NCBI RefSeq assembly: GCF_030161555.1
Contig: NZ_BSUK01000001.1
Location: forward strand, 2,108,001 to 2,172,000
Reading direction: 5' to 3'
Source: Luteimicrobium album
GTDB lineage: Bacteria; Actinomycetota; Actinomycetes; Actinomycetales; Cellulomonadaceae
Length of the DNA stretch: 64,000 bases
The position numbers were made by a program, and so were the translations under genes. Positions 26,969 to 35,603 of this stretch are shown here, piece after piece. Position 1 is the first letter of the stretch. Every line of letters starts with the position of its first letter. The notes under the pieces are model-generated. The model had not been told where the DNA came from, did no database searches, and saw nothing but the letters and a program-made list of their open reading frames with translations.

Positions 26969-28342
26969 ATGACCGCATCACCCGAGGCCGTCGCCGCCCT
27001 GCGCGCCGAGCTCGCCGCCCTGCTGGGCGAGCGCGGCGTCAGCGACGACGAGCGGACCCGCGCACGGGCGTCCGTCGACGAGGCGACCATGAGCCCGATC
27101 CTCAGCGAGCAGCTTCCGCTCGGGTTGGCCGACCTCGTCGCCTACCCGACGAGCGCCGAGCAGATCGCGTTCGTGCTCGCGGCCGCGTCGCGGCACGACG
27201 TTCCCGTCACGACGCGCGGCAAGGGGACCGGCAACTACGGCCAGGGCATCCCGCTCCAGGGCGGGCTCGTGCTCGACACGTCGCGGGCGCGCGCCGTCGT
27301 CGAGGTCGGCGACGGCTGGGTCACCGCCGAGGCCGGTGCCCCCATGGTCGCGCTCGAGCAGGCGGCGAACGCCGCCGGGCAGCAGCTGTGGATGTACCCG
27401 TCGACGGCGCAGTCCACCGTGGGCGGGTTCCTGTCCGGCGGGTCGGGGGGCACGGGCTCGATCACGCACGGGTCCAACTGGGAAGGGTTCGTCACCGCCC
27501 TCGACGTCGCACTCCCCGGCGAGGACGGCCTGCGGCACGTCGAGGGGGACGAGGCGCAGACCTTCGTCCACACGTACGGGACGGCGGGTGTGATCGCCCG
27601 CGCGACCGTCCGGCTCGAGCCCCTGCAGGACTGGCGCGCCGTGTACGCGAGCTTCGACGACTTCGGCGGGGCGCTCGCGGCCGTCCGCTCGCTGCGCGGC
27701 CTCGACCCGGCGCCACGCCTCGTCAGCGCCGACCTGCCCTTCGTCGCCGACCGGCTGCCCGCCGACCCGGCCATCGTCCCCGGGACGTCTTCGCTCCGGG
27801 CGATCCTCGACGCGACCACCCTCACGGAGGCCACGGGCCTGATCGAGGCGGCGGGCGGCGCCGTGACCGCGGTCCGCGAGGGCGCCCAGGCCACGCTGAA
27901 GGTCTCGATGCTCTCCTACAACCACCCGATCTGGTGGCTCAAGAAGAACGAGCCCGACATCGTCTACTTCCACGTCGAGGTCGGGGGAGAGGCGCTGATC
28001 GACGCGATCGACGAGGTCCACGCCGTCTACCCGGGCGGCATGCTGCACATCGAGGCCGCGCACCGGTTCCCCATCGGGATGCTCACGGCCCCCTACACGG
28101 GCGCCGACGACGTCTACGCCGGCTACCCGAAGCTCCAGGAGCTCGGGGTCCGGGTCCACAGCCCTCACCAGTACTACGTCGACCACGGCGTCGAGGAGCT
28201 GCTCGCGCTCAAGGCCACCACCGACCCGGCGGGTCTCCTCAACCCGGGCAAGCTCGGCACCCCGGAGGGCGTCGTCGTCGGCGACGCGACGGCGTCCGCG
28301 CAGCCGGCTGTGCCGGCAGCGGTTCCCGGGTTCGGAAAATGA
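26969..28342 (+). CDS. FAD-binding oxidoreductase, GlcD-like
   Basis: 457 residues. The PCMH-type FAD domain shows VTTRGKGTGNYGQGIPLQGG, PSTAQSTVGGFLSGGSGGTGS and TYGTAGVIARATVRLE, with an oxidase C-terminal half. ATG 26969 is chosen over 26960 because TAGGAGA lies at proper distance only from it. The family oxidises hydroxy-acids such as glycolate or lactate; glycolate/glyoxylate balance in ureide breakdown is one possible role. ATGA overlap with the next gene ties it to the operon. Confidence 0.82.
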   Translation: MTASPEAVAALRAELAALLGERGVSDDERTRARASVDEATMSPILSEQLPLGLADLVAYPTSAEQIAFVLAAASRHDVPVTTRGKGTGNYGQGIPLQGGLVLDTSRARAVVEVGDGWVTAEAGAPMVALEQAANAAGQQLWMYPSTAQSTVGGFLSGGSGGTGSITHGSNWEGFVTALDVALPGEDGLRHVEGDEAQTFVHTYGTAGVIARATVRLEPLQDWRAVYASFDDFGGALAAVRSLRGLDPAPRLVSADLPFVADRLPADPAIVPGTSSLRAILDATTLTEATGLIEAAGGAVTAVREGAQATLKVSMLSYNHPIWWLKKNEPDIVYFHVEVGGEALIDAIDEVHAVYPGGMLHIEAAHRFPIGMLTAPYTGADDVYAGYPKLQELGVRVHSPHQYYVDHGVEELLALKATTDPAGLLNPGKLGTPEGVVVGDATASAQPAVPAAVPGFGK

Positions 28343-29127
28343 GCGGCACCCGTCGGCTCGTCGAGCTCCCGGGCCCGACGCTCGCCGGCCGCTTCACGAA
28401 GGACACGATCGTCGTCCAGCCCACGGGGGCGATCGAGCACCACGGGCCGCACCTGCCCCTGCAGACCGACTACCTCCTGGCGGACGAGATCGGGAACGCC
28501 GCCGTCGAGGCCGCGGCCGCGGGTGGCCTCGACGTCTGGGCGCTGCCCACGATCGCGTTCACCAAGTCCGACGAGCACAGCTGGGCGCCGGGCACCGTCT
28601 GGCTCGACGCCATGACGATGTTCGACACGGTCGTCCAGGTGGGCCGCTCGGTCGCGACCATGGGTGCCGGGACGCTCGTGTTCGCGAACGGTCACGGCGG
28701 GAACGTCGCGCTCCTGCAGGTCGCGCTGCGCGAGATCCGACGGCTCTACGGGCTGCGGACGTTCCTCATGCCGACCCTCACCCGCACGGACCCGCCGCAC
28801 GGCGAGGGCGAGGACGAGCGCGGCCTCGGGATCCACGGCGGGACCGCCGAGACGTCGATCATCCTGCACCTGCGCCCCCACCTCGTGGACCTGTCGGTCG
28901 CAGACCGCTGGGTGCCCGAGCACCTTGCCGACCTCGAGCACATCGGCTTCAACGGGAAGTCGGTGAGCTTCGGGTGGCTGTCGGACGACTTCGGGACGCC
29001 CGGCGTCGTCGGCGACCCGACGCAGGCGACGGCCGAGTACGGGAAGCTCCTGTGGGACGAGTCGGTCGCCCAGGCGACCGCCGCGCTGCGGGAGATCGCG
29101 GCCTTCGACCCGGTGGGCCGCGCATGA
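28339..29127 (+). CDS. Creatininase-family amidohydrolase
   Basis: 262 residues. VQPTGAIEHHGPHLPLQTD carries the Glu/His/Asp metal ligands, HSWAPGTVWLD and FANGHGGN the others, and HGGTAETSIIL the catalytic region. The family opens cyclic amides (creatinine) or removes formyl groups (FAPy deformylase). Coupled on both sides by ATGA overlaps, so its product works with the FAD oxidase and the flavoprotein that follow. Likely acts on a ring-opened or formylated nitrogen intermediate; exact substrate unknown. Confidence 0.85.
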   Translation: MSGTRRLVELPGPTLAGRFTKDTIVVQPTGAIEHHGPHLPLQTDYLLADEIGNAAVEAAAAGGLDVWALPTIAFTKSDEHSWAPGTVWLDAMTMFDTVVQVGRSVATMGAGTLVFANGHGGNVALLQVALREIRRLYGLRTFLMPTLTRTDPPHGEGEDERGLGIHGGTAETSIILHLRPHLVDLSVADRWVPEHLADLEHIGFNGKSVSFGWLSDDFGTPGVVGDPTQATAEYGKLLWDESVAQATAALREIAAFDPVGRA

Positions 29128-29735
29128 CGGGTCTGCCGCAGGCCCCGACCACGCCGCCGGACGAGCCGTTCGGGCTCCTAGCGGACTGGCTCCCCGCGCC
29201 CGACAGCGGCGAGACGCCTGTCATGACGCTGTCCACGACCGGCGTCGACGGGTACCCGGACGCCCGGACCGTCCTCCTGTCCCTGTTCGACGGCGCGCGC
29301 GTGCACTTCCACACCGACTCGCGCTCGCGCAAGGTCGTCGAGCTCGGGGTCGTCCCGCGCGCGACCGTCACGGTGCTCCAGCCCGAGGCGGCCCGTCAGG
29401 TCGTCATCACGGGCGACGTCGCGCCCGTGACCCCCGAGGAGGCGCTCGCGGCCTTCCGGAACCGGAGCCGGTACCTGCAGCTGCTCGCGTGGCAGAACGA
29501 CGTCGGGACCGCGCACCTCGCCCCGGCTGAGCGGCGCGTCCGGTGGGACGCGTTCGACGCGGCGCACCCCGGGCCGCTCGACCCGCCGCCGACGTGGCGC
29601 GGGTACGCGCTCACGCCCGTGCGCGTCGTGCTGTGGGAGGGCGACGAGCGGGGGCCGAGCACCCGGCTCGCGTACGAGCTCGAGCGTCGGCGGAAGAATC
29701 GGGAGCGGTGGACGTGGGAACGGTGGGCGGGCTGA
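29124..29735 (+). CDS. PdxH-like FMN-binding oxidase family protein
   Basis: 203 residues. TTGVDGYPDARTVLLSLFDG, HTDSRSRKVVEL and FRNRSRYLQLLAWQ match the split-barrel pyridoxamine-phosphate-oxidase fold, ending in a basic-aromatic tail. True PdxH would not be expected inside this operon, so it may be a flavin oxidoreductase acting on a pathway intermediate. Translationally coupled to creatininase upstream and allantoinase downstream. Confidence 0.78.
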   Translation: MTGLPQAPTTPPDEPFGLLADWLPAPDSGETPVMTLSTTGVDGYPDARTVLLSLFDGARVHFHTDSRSRKVVELGVVPRATVTVLQPEAARQVVITGDVAPVTPEEALAAFRNRSRYLQLLAWQNDVGTAHLAPAERRVRWDAFDAAHPGPLDPPPTWRGYALTPVRVVLWEGDERGPSTRLAYELERRRKNRERWTWERWAG

Positions 29736-31084
29736 TGAGCGGACTGGACCTCGTGCTCCGCGGGCGCGTCGTGCTGCCCGACGGCGAGCGGCTCGCGGCC
29801 GTCGGGGTCGCGGACGGCCGGATCGCCGTCGTCGCCGGGCAGCACGACGCACCGCTCGCGGCGCGCGAGGACCGGACGCTCGGTCCGGACGAGGTGCTGA
29901 TCCCCGGGCTCGTGGACACGCACGTCCACGTCAACGAGCCCGGGCGGACCGAGTGGGAGGGCTTCGCGACGGCGACCGCCGCGGCCGCGGCCGGGGGCGT
30001 CACCACGATCGTCGACATGCCGCTGAACTCGATCCCGCCGACCGTGTCGCCCGAGGCCCTGGACGTGAAGCGGGCGGCCGCGGCCGGGGTGGCGGCCGTC
30101 GACGTGGGCTTCTGGGGCGGGGCGATCCCGTCCAACCTCGGGCGCCTGCGTGCCCTGCACGACGCCGGGGTGTTCGGGTTCAAGTGCTTCCTCGCGCCGA
30201 GCGGGGTCGACGAGTTCCCCCACCTCGACCGGGCGCAGCTCGACGCGGCGCTCGACGAGCTCGCCGACTTCGACGGCCTCCTCATCGTGCACGCCGAGGA
30301 CCCCGACGCGCTCCCGCACGGCTACGGCGGCGGGCGCGGCTACGCGGGCTACCTCGCGTCGCGCCCGGACGAGGCCGAGGTGGCCGCCGTCGAGCACGTG
30401 GTCGAGGGCGTGCGCCGCACCGGGGGCGGGCGCACGTCCTGCACGTGTCGAGCGCGGAGGTGCTGCCCGTGCTGCGGGCCGCGAAGGCCGAGGGGCTGCG
30501 GATCACGGCCGAGACCTGCCCGCACTACCTCTCTCGACGCCGCGTCGGTGCCCGACGGCGCGACGCGATTCAAGTGCGCACCGCCGATCCGCGACTCCCG
30601 GAACCAGGACCTGCTCTGGGAGGCGCTCGACGACGGCACGATCGACCTCGTCGTCACCGACCACTCGCCCTCGACCGTCGAGCTCAAGACGGCGGGCGGC
30701 GGCGACTTCGGCGTCGCGTGGGGCGGTATCGCCGGGCTCCAGCTCGGGCTCGCGGCGGTCTGGACCCAGGCGGCGCGCCGCGGGGTCCCGCTCGCGCGCG
30801 TCGTCGGCTGGATGGCGACCGCGACCGCGCGCTTCGTCGGGCTCGACGACCGCGGGGCGATCGCGCCCGGTCGCCGCGCCGACCTCGCGGTCGTCGCCCC
30901 CGACGCCGAGCTCGTCGTCGACCCCGCCCGCCTCGAGCACCGCAACCCCGTCACCGCGTACGACGGCGCCCGGCTGCGCGGCGTCGTGCGCGAGACCTGG
31001 CTCGCGGGCGCACCCGTGCGGCCGGGAGAGCGGCGCGGTGCGCTGCTCGACCGGCCCGTCCCCGCCGTGCTCACCGCCCCCTGA
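29735..31084 (+). CDS. allB: Allantoinase AllB (two frame breaks)
   Basis: Opens allantoin to allantoate. GLVDTHVHVNEPGRTEWEGF is the allantoinase HxH signature; GFKCFLAPSGVDEFP contains the carboxylated-Lys region; HAEDPDALP, TAETCPHYL and VTDHSPSTVELK give the remaining ligands. The frame leaves at G run 30422-30426 (one base missing) and returns at the CT repeat 30529-30535 (two bases missing), so the ends are in one frame. About 450 residues after repair. Start overlaps the previous stop (TGATG). Confidence 0.9.
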   Translation: MSGLDLVLRGRVVLPDGERLAAVGVADGRIAVVAGQHDAPLAAREDRTLGPDEVLIPGLVDTHVHVNEPGRTEWEGFATATAAAAAGGVTTIVDMPLNSIPPTVSPEALDVKRAAAAGVAAVDVGFWGGAIPSNLGRLRALHDAGVFGFKCFLAPSGVDEFPHLDRAQLDAALDELADFDGLLIVHAEDPDALPHGYGGGRGYAGYLASRPDEAEVAAVEHVVEGVRRTGGGRTSCTCRARRCCPCCGPRRPRGCGSRPRPARTTSLDAASVPDGATRFKCAPPIRDSRNQDLLWEALDDGTIDLVVTDHSPSTVELKTAGGGDFGVAWGGIAGLQLGLAAVWTQAARRGVPLARVVGWMATATARFVGLDDRGAIAPGRRADLAVVAPDAELVVDPARLEHRNPVTAYDGARLRGVVRETWLAGAPVRPGERRGALLDRPVPAVLTAP

Positions 31085-31110
31085 CCGCCCCCGTCCCCGA
31101 GGAGGAACCC

Positions 31111-31970
31111 ATGACCTACACCCTCACGAGCCACCAGTACGGCAAGGCGGAGAACCACATCGTCCGGATCTACCGCGACACCCCGCGGCACGAGATCCGC
31201 GACCTCACCGTCACCACGGCCATGCGGGGCGCCTTCGAGGACGCGTACCTCACGGGCGACCAGTCGAAGGTGCTGCCGACCGACACGCAGAAGAACACGG
31301 CGTTCGTCTACGCCAAGCAGCACGGCGGCGGGACCGTCGAGGACTACGGGATCGCCCTCGCGAAGCACTTCGTCGACGACGTCGAGCCCATCCACGGGGC
31401 GCGGATCGACGTCGTCGTCGACGACTGGGAGCGGGTCGTCGTCGACGGCGAGGAGCACGACCACACCTGGGTGCGCCGCGGCCCCGAGAACCGGACCGTG
31501 ACCGTGACGGTCGACGGCAAGGGGAGGCCCAGACCGTCCACGTCGGGGGTGGGATCCGCGACCTCGTCATCCTCAAGTCGACCGGCAGCGAGTTCCACGA
31601 CTTCCTCACCGACGGCTTCACGACGCTCGAAGAGACCAAGGACCGGATCCTCGCAACCGCGATCGACGCGACGTGGGAGTTCTCGGAGACCCCGCCCGAC
31701 TGGGACGCCGCCTACGCGGCCGTCCGTGCCGCCGTCGTCGGGACGTTCGCGACCCTGCACTCGCTCGCGCTGCAGCAGACGCTGTGGCACATCGGCGGGG
31801 CGGTCCTCGACGCCGTGCCCGAGGTCGCGTCGATCTCGCTCGTCGCGCCCAACAAGCACCACTTCCTCTACGACTTCACGCGGTTCGACACCGACGTGCA
31901 GAACGCCGGGGAGGTCTTCCACGCCGACGACCGCCCCTACGGCCTCATCGAAGCGACGGTGACGCGATGA
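31111..31970 (+). CDS. pucL: Factor-independent urate oxidase (uricase; frame broken)
   Basis: Converts urate and O2 to 5-hydroxyisourate and H2O2 without cofactor. SHQYGKAENHIVRIYRD, the core PTDTQKNTAFVYAKQ with catalytic Thr, and HTWVRRGPENRTV are typical. The frame breaks at G run 31521-31524; one added G gives VGGGIRDLVILKSTGSEFH and the usual C-terminal half ending near VPNKHHF-type LVAPNKHHFLYD. About 286 residues. GAGGAGG precedes ATG. Product feeds the HIU hydrolase/OHCU decarboxylase fusion on the opposite strand. Confidence 0.92.
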
Positions 31971-32494
31971 CCGCGGTGCACGTGGCGGCGTCGGCCTCTG
32001 CCGGCGGGACGGGCGGCTGGCCCGCCGACGACGCGGCCTGGCTCGCGCGGACCGTCGAGCTCGCCGTCGCGAACGTCGCAGCCGGGGGCGGGCCGTTCGG
32101 GGCCGTCGTCGTGCAGGCGGGGCGGCTCGTCGCCGAGGGCGCGAACAGCGTCACGCGCGACAATGACCCGACCGCGCACGCCGAGGTCAACGCCGTGCGG
32201 GCCGCGGGACGGGCGCTCGGGACGTTCGACCTCGGCGGGACCACGCTGTACAGCTCGTGCGAGCCGTGCCCGCTGTGCCTCTCGGCCGCGCTGTGGGCGC
32301 GGATCGACCGCGTCGTGTTCGCGGCCGACCGGACCGACGCGGCGCGGGCGGGGTTCGACGACGACGAGTTCTACGCGAGGTTCGCGACCGGCCGGTCGTC
32401 GTGGGAGCTGCCGCGGGTCACCGAGCGGCGGATCGCGACCGCGACCCTGCCGTTCGAGCGGTGGAGCGTCCACGCGGCGCGGGTGGAGTACTGA
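31967..32494 (+). CDS. Guanine deaminase, CMP/dCMP-deaminase fold
   Basis: 175 residues. GGGPFGAVVVQAGRLVAEG, HAEVNAVR and SSCEPCPLC supply the zinc ligands and proton-shuttling Glu of the cytidine-deaminase fold; length and C-terminal aromatic-rich end fit the bacterial GuaD type. ATGA overlap with uricase. Deaminates guanine to xanthine, feeding the oxidative part of the pathway. Confidence 0.82.
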   Translation: MTAVHVAASASAGGTGGWPADDAAWLARTVELAVANVAAGGGPFGAVVVQAGRLVAEGANSVTRDNDPTAHAEVNAVRAAGRALGTFDLGGTTLYSSCEPCPLCLSAALWARIDRVVFAADRTDAARAGFDDDEFYARFATGRSSWELPRVTERRIATATLPFERWSVHAARVEY

Positions 32495-32514
32495 GAGGTG
32501 CGTGTAGGTCGAGG

Positions 32515-32640
32515 GTGACGCCGCCAGTGACGAGGGCGACGCCCCGTTCGCCGACGGTGACGCAGGGTCCGCCGACGGTGACGCCCCGTTCGCCGACGGC
32601 GACGCCCCGTTCGCCGACGGTGAGGACTCGCCGGCGAACG
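32515..32640. repeat. Array of about six imperfect 21-bp direct repeats
   Basis: Units begin at 32515, 32536, 32557, 32578, 32599 and 32620. Those at 32536, 32578 and 32599 are nearly identical (GYGACGCCCCGTTCGCCGAC plus G); the others have several changes. The array fills most of the 219-bp gap between the guanine deaminase and the DUF222/HNH gene. It has no start site on either strand and is noncoding as far as I can see. Confidence 0.75.
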
Positions 32641-32700
32641 GGTCGCGGGCCGCGGTCCACAGGTTTGCCCCGGGCCCTGGCGCGCCGCCCCTCGCCCCGC

Positions 32701-32721
32701 TAGAATCGAACACGTGTTCGA
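32701..32721 (+). promoter_or_regulatory. -10 element and LexA (SOS) box of the DUF222/HNH gene
   Basis: TAGAAT (32701-32706) is a near-consensus -10. TCGAACACGTGTTCGA (32706-32721) is a perfect 16-bp palindrome matching the actinobacterial SOS box TCGAAC-n4-GTTCGA at every defined position. The GTG start codon 32714 lies inside the box, 7 nt after the -10, so the message is probably leaderless and repressed by LexA. Confidence 0.85.
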
Positions 32722-34576
32722 ACCGTTGGGTGGTGAGAGAGAGGCGGTGACCGGTCCGGTCGCCGCGTCCCCGCGCGCCGCCGCGGTCGAACGAGGCGCT
32801 GCAGCCATCGAACGGGCTCAAGGTCCCGGCCCGCCGGAACCGGTCTCGGGCGTTGCGTCGCTGGTCGAGCTCGCGTTGGTGAGCGTGCTGCTCAAGGCGC
32901 TCGAGGTCGGGCCCGGGGTGCGCCACGGCGTGCCCGACGTGGCCGTGCCCGAGCCCGCTTCCTGCAGCGAACCGGCGACCCCGCACGGCGGGCGGGCGGA
33001 GACCGCTTCCGGTCGTGGCCCGGTCGGCGGCGTGGTCCTGGACGCGGCGCGCCGGCTCGCGGGGGCGGACCTGTCGCAGGTGGCGGACGACGCGCTCGTG
33101 GACGCGGTCGTGGCGTGGCAGCAGGTCGCGTCGTGGGCGGCGGCCGAGCAGGCCCGGGTGGTCGGGGAGCTGTTGGCCCGGGGCGGGTCCTCGTCGCGAG
33201 CGGCGGACGCGGTCGTGCACGAGCTCACGGCTGCGCTGGTGACCTCTCGGCGCACCGCGACGGCCCTCGTCGGCCGAGCGGCCGGGCTGGGCCGGGCACC
33301 CGAGGTCGCCGACGCCCTGGCCGGCGGGTGGATCGACACCGCCCGCGCGGACGTCCTGGTCTCCTACGACGCGGTCCCGGTCGCGGTGCGTGAACGGGTC
33401 GCAGCCGACCTCGTTGGCACCGCGGACGCGCCGGGCCCCGCGATCGGGCTGACCCCGGCCCAGCTGCGTGAGCGGCTGCGCCGGGCCGCGATCGAGGCCG
33501 ACCCGGGTGCCGCGAGCGTGCGGGCGCAGGCCGCGGCCGCGGATCGCCGGCACGTGTGGATCGACCCCGCACCGGACCAGATGGCCTGGCTGACCGCGCT
33601 CCTTCCCGCGGCGGATGCCGCCCGCGTCTGGGCACGGGTCGAGGACCTCTCACGTACCGCGGTCTGCGCCCCGGGCGAGACCCGGACCCTGGCCCAGGCC
33701 CGCGCCGACACCCTCACCGACCTCGTCACCGGCACGACCGGCACCGAGACGACGACCCAAGACGGCGCAGCGCAGACCACCATGACCGGCAGCGATGTCC
33801 CCGGCAGCGATATCCCCGCCACCGGTGCGACCGGTTCGGTCGGTTCCATCGGCTCAGGGGCGGTCCGGACGGTCGTGAACGTGACGGTCGCAGCCACGAC
33901 CCTGCTCGGGCTCGATGAGTCCCCGGCCGTCCTGGCCGGGTACGGCCCGGTCCCCGCCGCGGTGGCCCGGGTCCTGGCCGCGGGCGGCGACGCGACCTGG
34001 CGCCGGATCCTGACCGACCCCGCCACCGGCGTCGCCACCGACGTGTCCCGCACCGCCTACCGGCCCGGCGTGGTGCTCGGGGACCTGGTCCGCACCCGCG
34101 ACGCCACATGCACGTTCCCCGGCTGCCCCGTCCCCGCGACCCGGTGCGACCTGGACCACCTCGACCCGTTCGACCCCGCCCGCCCCACCGCCGGGCAGAC
34201 CCGCGCCGACAACCTGCACCCCGTGTGCCGGGCCCACCACAACGCCAAGACCCACGGCGGATGGACCACCAGCCGCGACCCCGACAACACGATCACCTGG
34301 ACCGCGCCCTCCGGACACCGCTACACCACCCCGGCCCGACCCACCGACCCCACCCTGCCCACCGGCCCCACCCGACACGGGCCACCACCCGCTCCAGAGG
34401 CGCCGCCTGCGACACAGCTGCCGCCGCGCACCCCACCGCACCAGGCGCGACCGACAGCAGCAACGCCGTCGAGACCCACAGCACCGGCAGCGCCATCGAC
34501 CGCCAGACCGCGGTCGGGATCAAGGCCGTCGCGTCCCGAGACCACCACGCGCGACGACGGCGACCCACCCTCCTGA
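32714..34576 (+). CDS. DUF222 / HNH endonuclease domain protein (13E12-like)
   Basis: 620 residues. A long Ala/Val/Arg-rich DUF222 domain covers about residues 90-350; a Thr/Gly/Ser-rich insert follows; the HNH domain at ~455-505 reads CTFPGCPVPATRCDLDHLDPF then NLHPVCRAHHNAKTHGGW with both CxxC-type pairs and the catalytic His. The tail is Pro/Thr-rich. Members of this actinobacterial repeat family, including 13E12 repeats in mycobacteria, are known to carry SOS boxes, as here. Biological role unsettled; possibly mobile or DNA-damage related. It interrupts the purine cluster and is unlikely to be part of it. Confidence 0.88.
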   Translation: MFEPLGGEREAVTGPVAASPRAAAVERGAAAIERAQGPGPPEPVSGVASLVELALVSVLLKALEVGPGVRHGVPDVAVPEPASCSEPATPHGGRAETASGRGPVGGVVLDAARRLAGADLSQVADDALVDAVVAWQQVASWAAAEQARVVGELLARGGSSSRAADAVVHELTAALVTSRRTATALVGRAAGLGRAPEVADALAGGWIDTARADVLVSYDAVPVAVRERVAADLVGTADAPGPAIGLTPAQLRERLRRAAIEADPGAASVRAQAAAADRRHVWIDPAPDQMAWLTALLPAADAARVWARVEDLSRTAVCAPGETRTLAQARADTLTDLVTGTTGTETTTQDGAAQTTMTGSDVPGSDIPATGATGSVGSIGSGAVRTVVNVTVAATTLLGLDESPAVLAGYGPVPAAVARVLAAGGDATWRRILTDPATGVATDVSRTAYRPGVVLGDLVRTRDATCTFPGCPVPATRCDLDHLDPFDPARPTAGQTRADNLHPVCRAHHNAKTHGGWTTSRDPDNTITWTAPSGHRYTTPARPTDPTLPTGPTRHGPPPAPEAPPATQLPPRTPPHQARPTAATPSRPTAPAAPSTARPRSGSRPSRPETTTRDDGDPPS

Positions 34577-34716
34577 GAGGTCTCCGACGAGCCCTCCTGA
34601 CCGATCGCGCCGCGCGTCCGAGCCTGCCCGGACACCCCCGTGTCTCAGCCCTGCGGCGAGCGACGGAGTAGATCTGAGCTGGAGAGAGGCTTGCCTTCCG
34701 CCGGTGGCGGGCCGGC

Positions 34717-35603
34717 TCAGCTGCCGCGGTAGGTGGAGTAGCCGAACGGGCTCAGAAGCAGGGGGACGTGCAGGTGTTCGTCGTCCGGTCCGACGACGAA
34801 CGTCACGGTGACTTCGGGGAAGAACGCCGTTCCTCCGCCGTGCTCGTCGTCGGCCTCGGCCAGGTACTCCGCGGTGTCGAACGTGAGACGGTACCGGCCG
34901 GGCGTCAGGGTGCCGGGGCCGAGCGTCCGGACCCGGCCGTCGTCGTCGGTAACCGCGGAGCCGAGCCCACGCCACTCGCCCTGCACCAGGGCGTCCAGGC
35001 GGACCGGGACGCCCGCCGCCGGGCGTCCGGCGGCCGTGTCGAGCACGTGGGTGGTGACCAGGCTCGGGGTGTCGGTCGGCGCCGGCTTCGCGACGTCCGC
35101 GAACGTCGCGCGGAGCCGCGACGCCATGATCTCGCGGAGCTGCTGGGCGACGACGCTCTGCTCCGCGTCGTCGTCGAGCCCCAGCCGTCGGTCCAGCTCG
35201 GCCAGGATCTCGGCGCGTGTCCGGCCCGCGGCGCGGATGAGGAACACGCGGCCGAACCGGTCCTCGTACGCGCGGTTCCCGTCGGCGAGCCGGGCGGCGA
35301 GGTCGGCGTCGTCCGCGTCCGACGACGCCTGCTCCGCCTGAGAGAAGCGCGCCTCCACCTCGCCGTGCGTCGCGCTCGGTCGCTCGCCGATCCGGGGTGC
35401 GCCGCGAGCGCCTCGTCGATCTCTGCGGCGGTGAGCGGGGTCGCGGCCCCGACCGCGGCGTCGACCAGCGCGTCGACGGTCGCGTACGGGGCGCCGCCGA
35501 CGACGTCGTCGACCCAGCGGCGGACACCGAGCGCCGGGCGCAGCCTCGCGGCGAGGGCGTCGCCCGTGAGGGTCGTGGGGTCGGCGGACGGATCGTGCGT
35601 CAT
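34717..35603 (-). CDS. OHCU decarboxylase - HIU hydrolase fusion (frame broken)
   Basis: N-terminal ~165 residues are OHCU decarboxylase: AEIDEALAAHPRIGER holds the catalytic His, followed by ANRAYEDRFG-type and FLIRAAGRTRAEI blocks. The C-terminal ~115 residues are 5-hydroxyisourate hydrolase: LVTTHVLDTAAGRPAAGVPV at its start and the tetrapeptide YRGS at its end. Together they turn 5-hydroxyisourate into S-allantoin. The frame breaks in G run 35394-35397; one added base gives HPRIG and a 295-residue fusion. Same order as plant allantoin synthase. ATGA overlap with the allantoate amidohydrolase gene. Confidence 0.9.

Noticed and set aside
31937..33553. Minus-strand frame with repeated GASPSAN heptads
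   Set aside because: It is just the translation of the 21-bp repeat array within a long antisense frame; no ribosome site or start.
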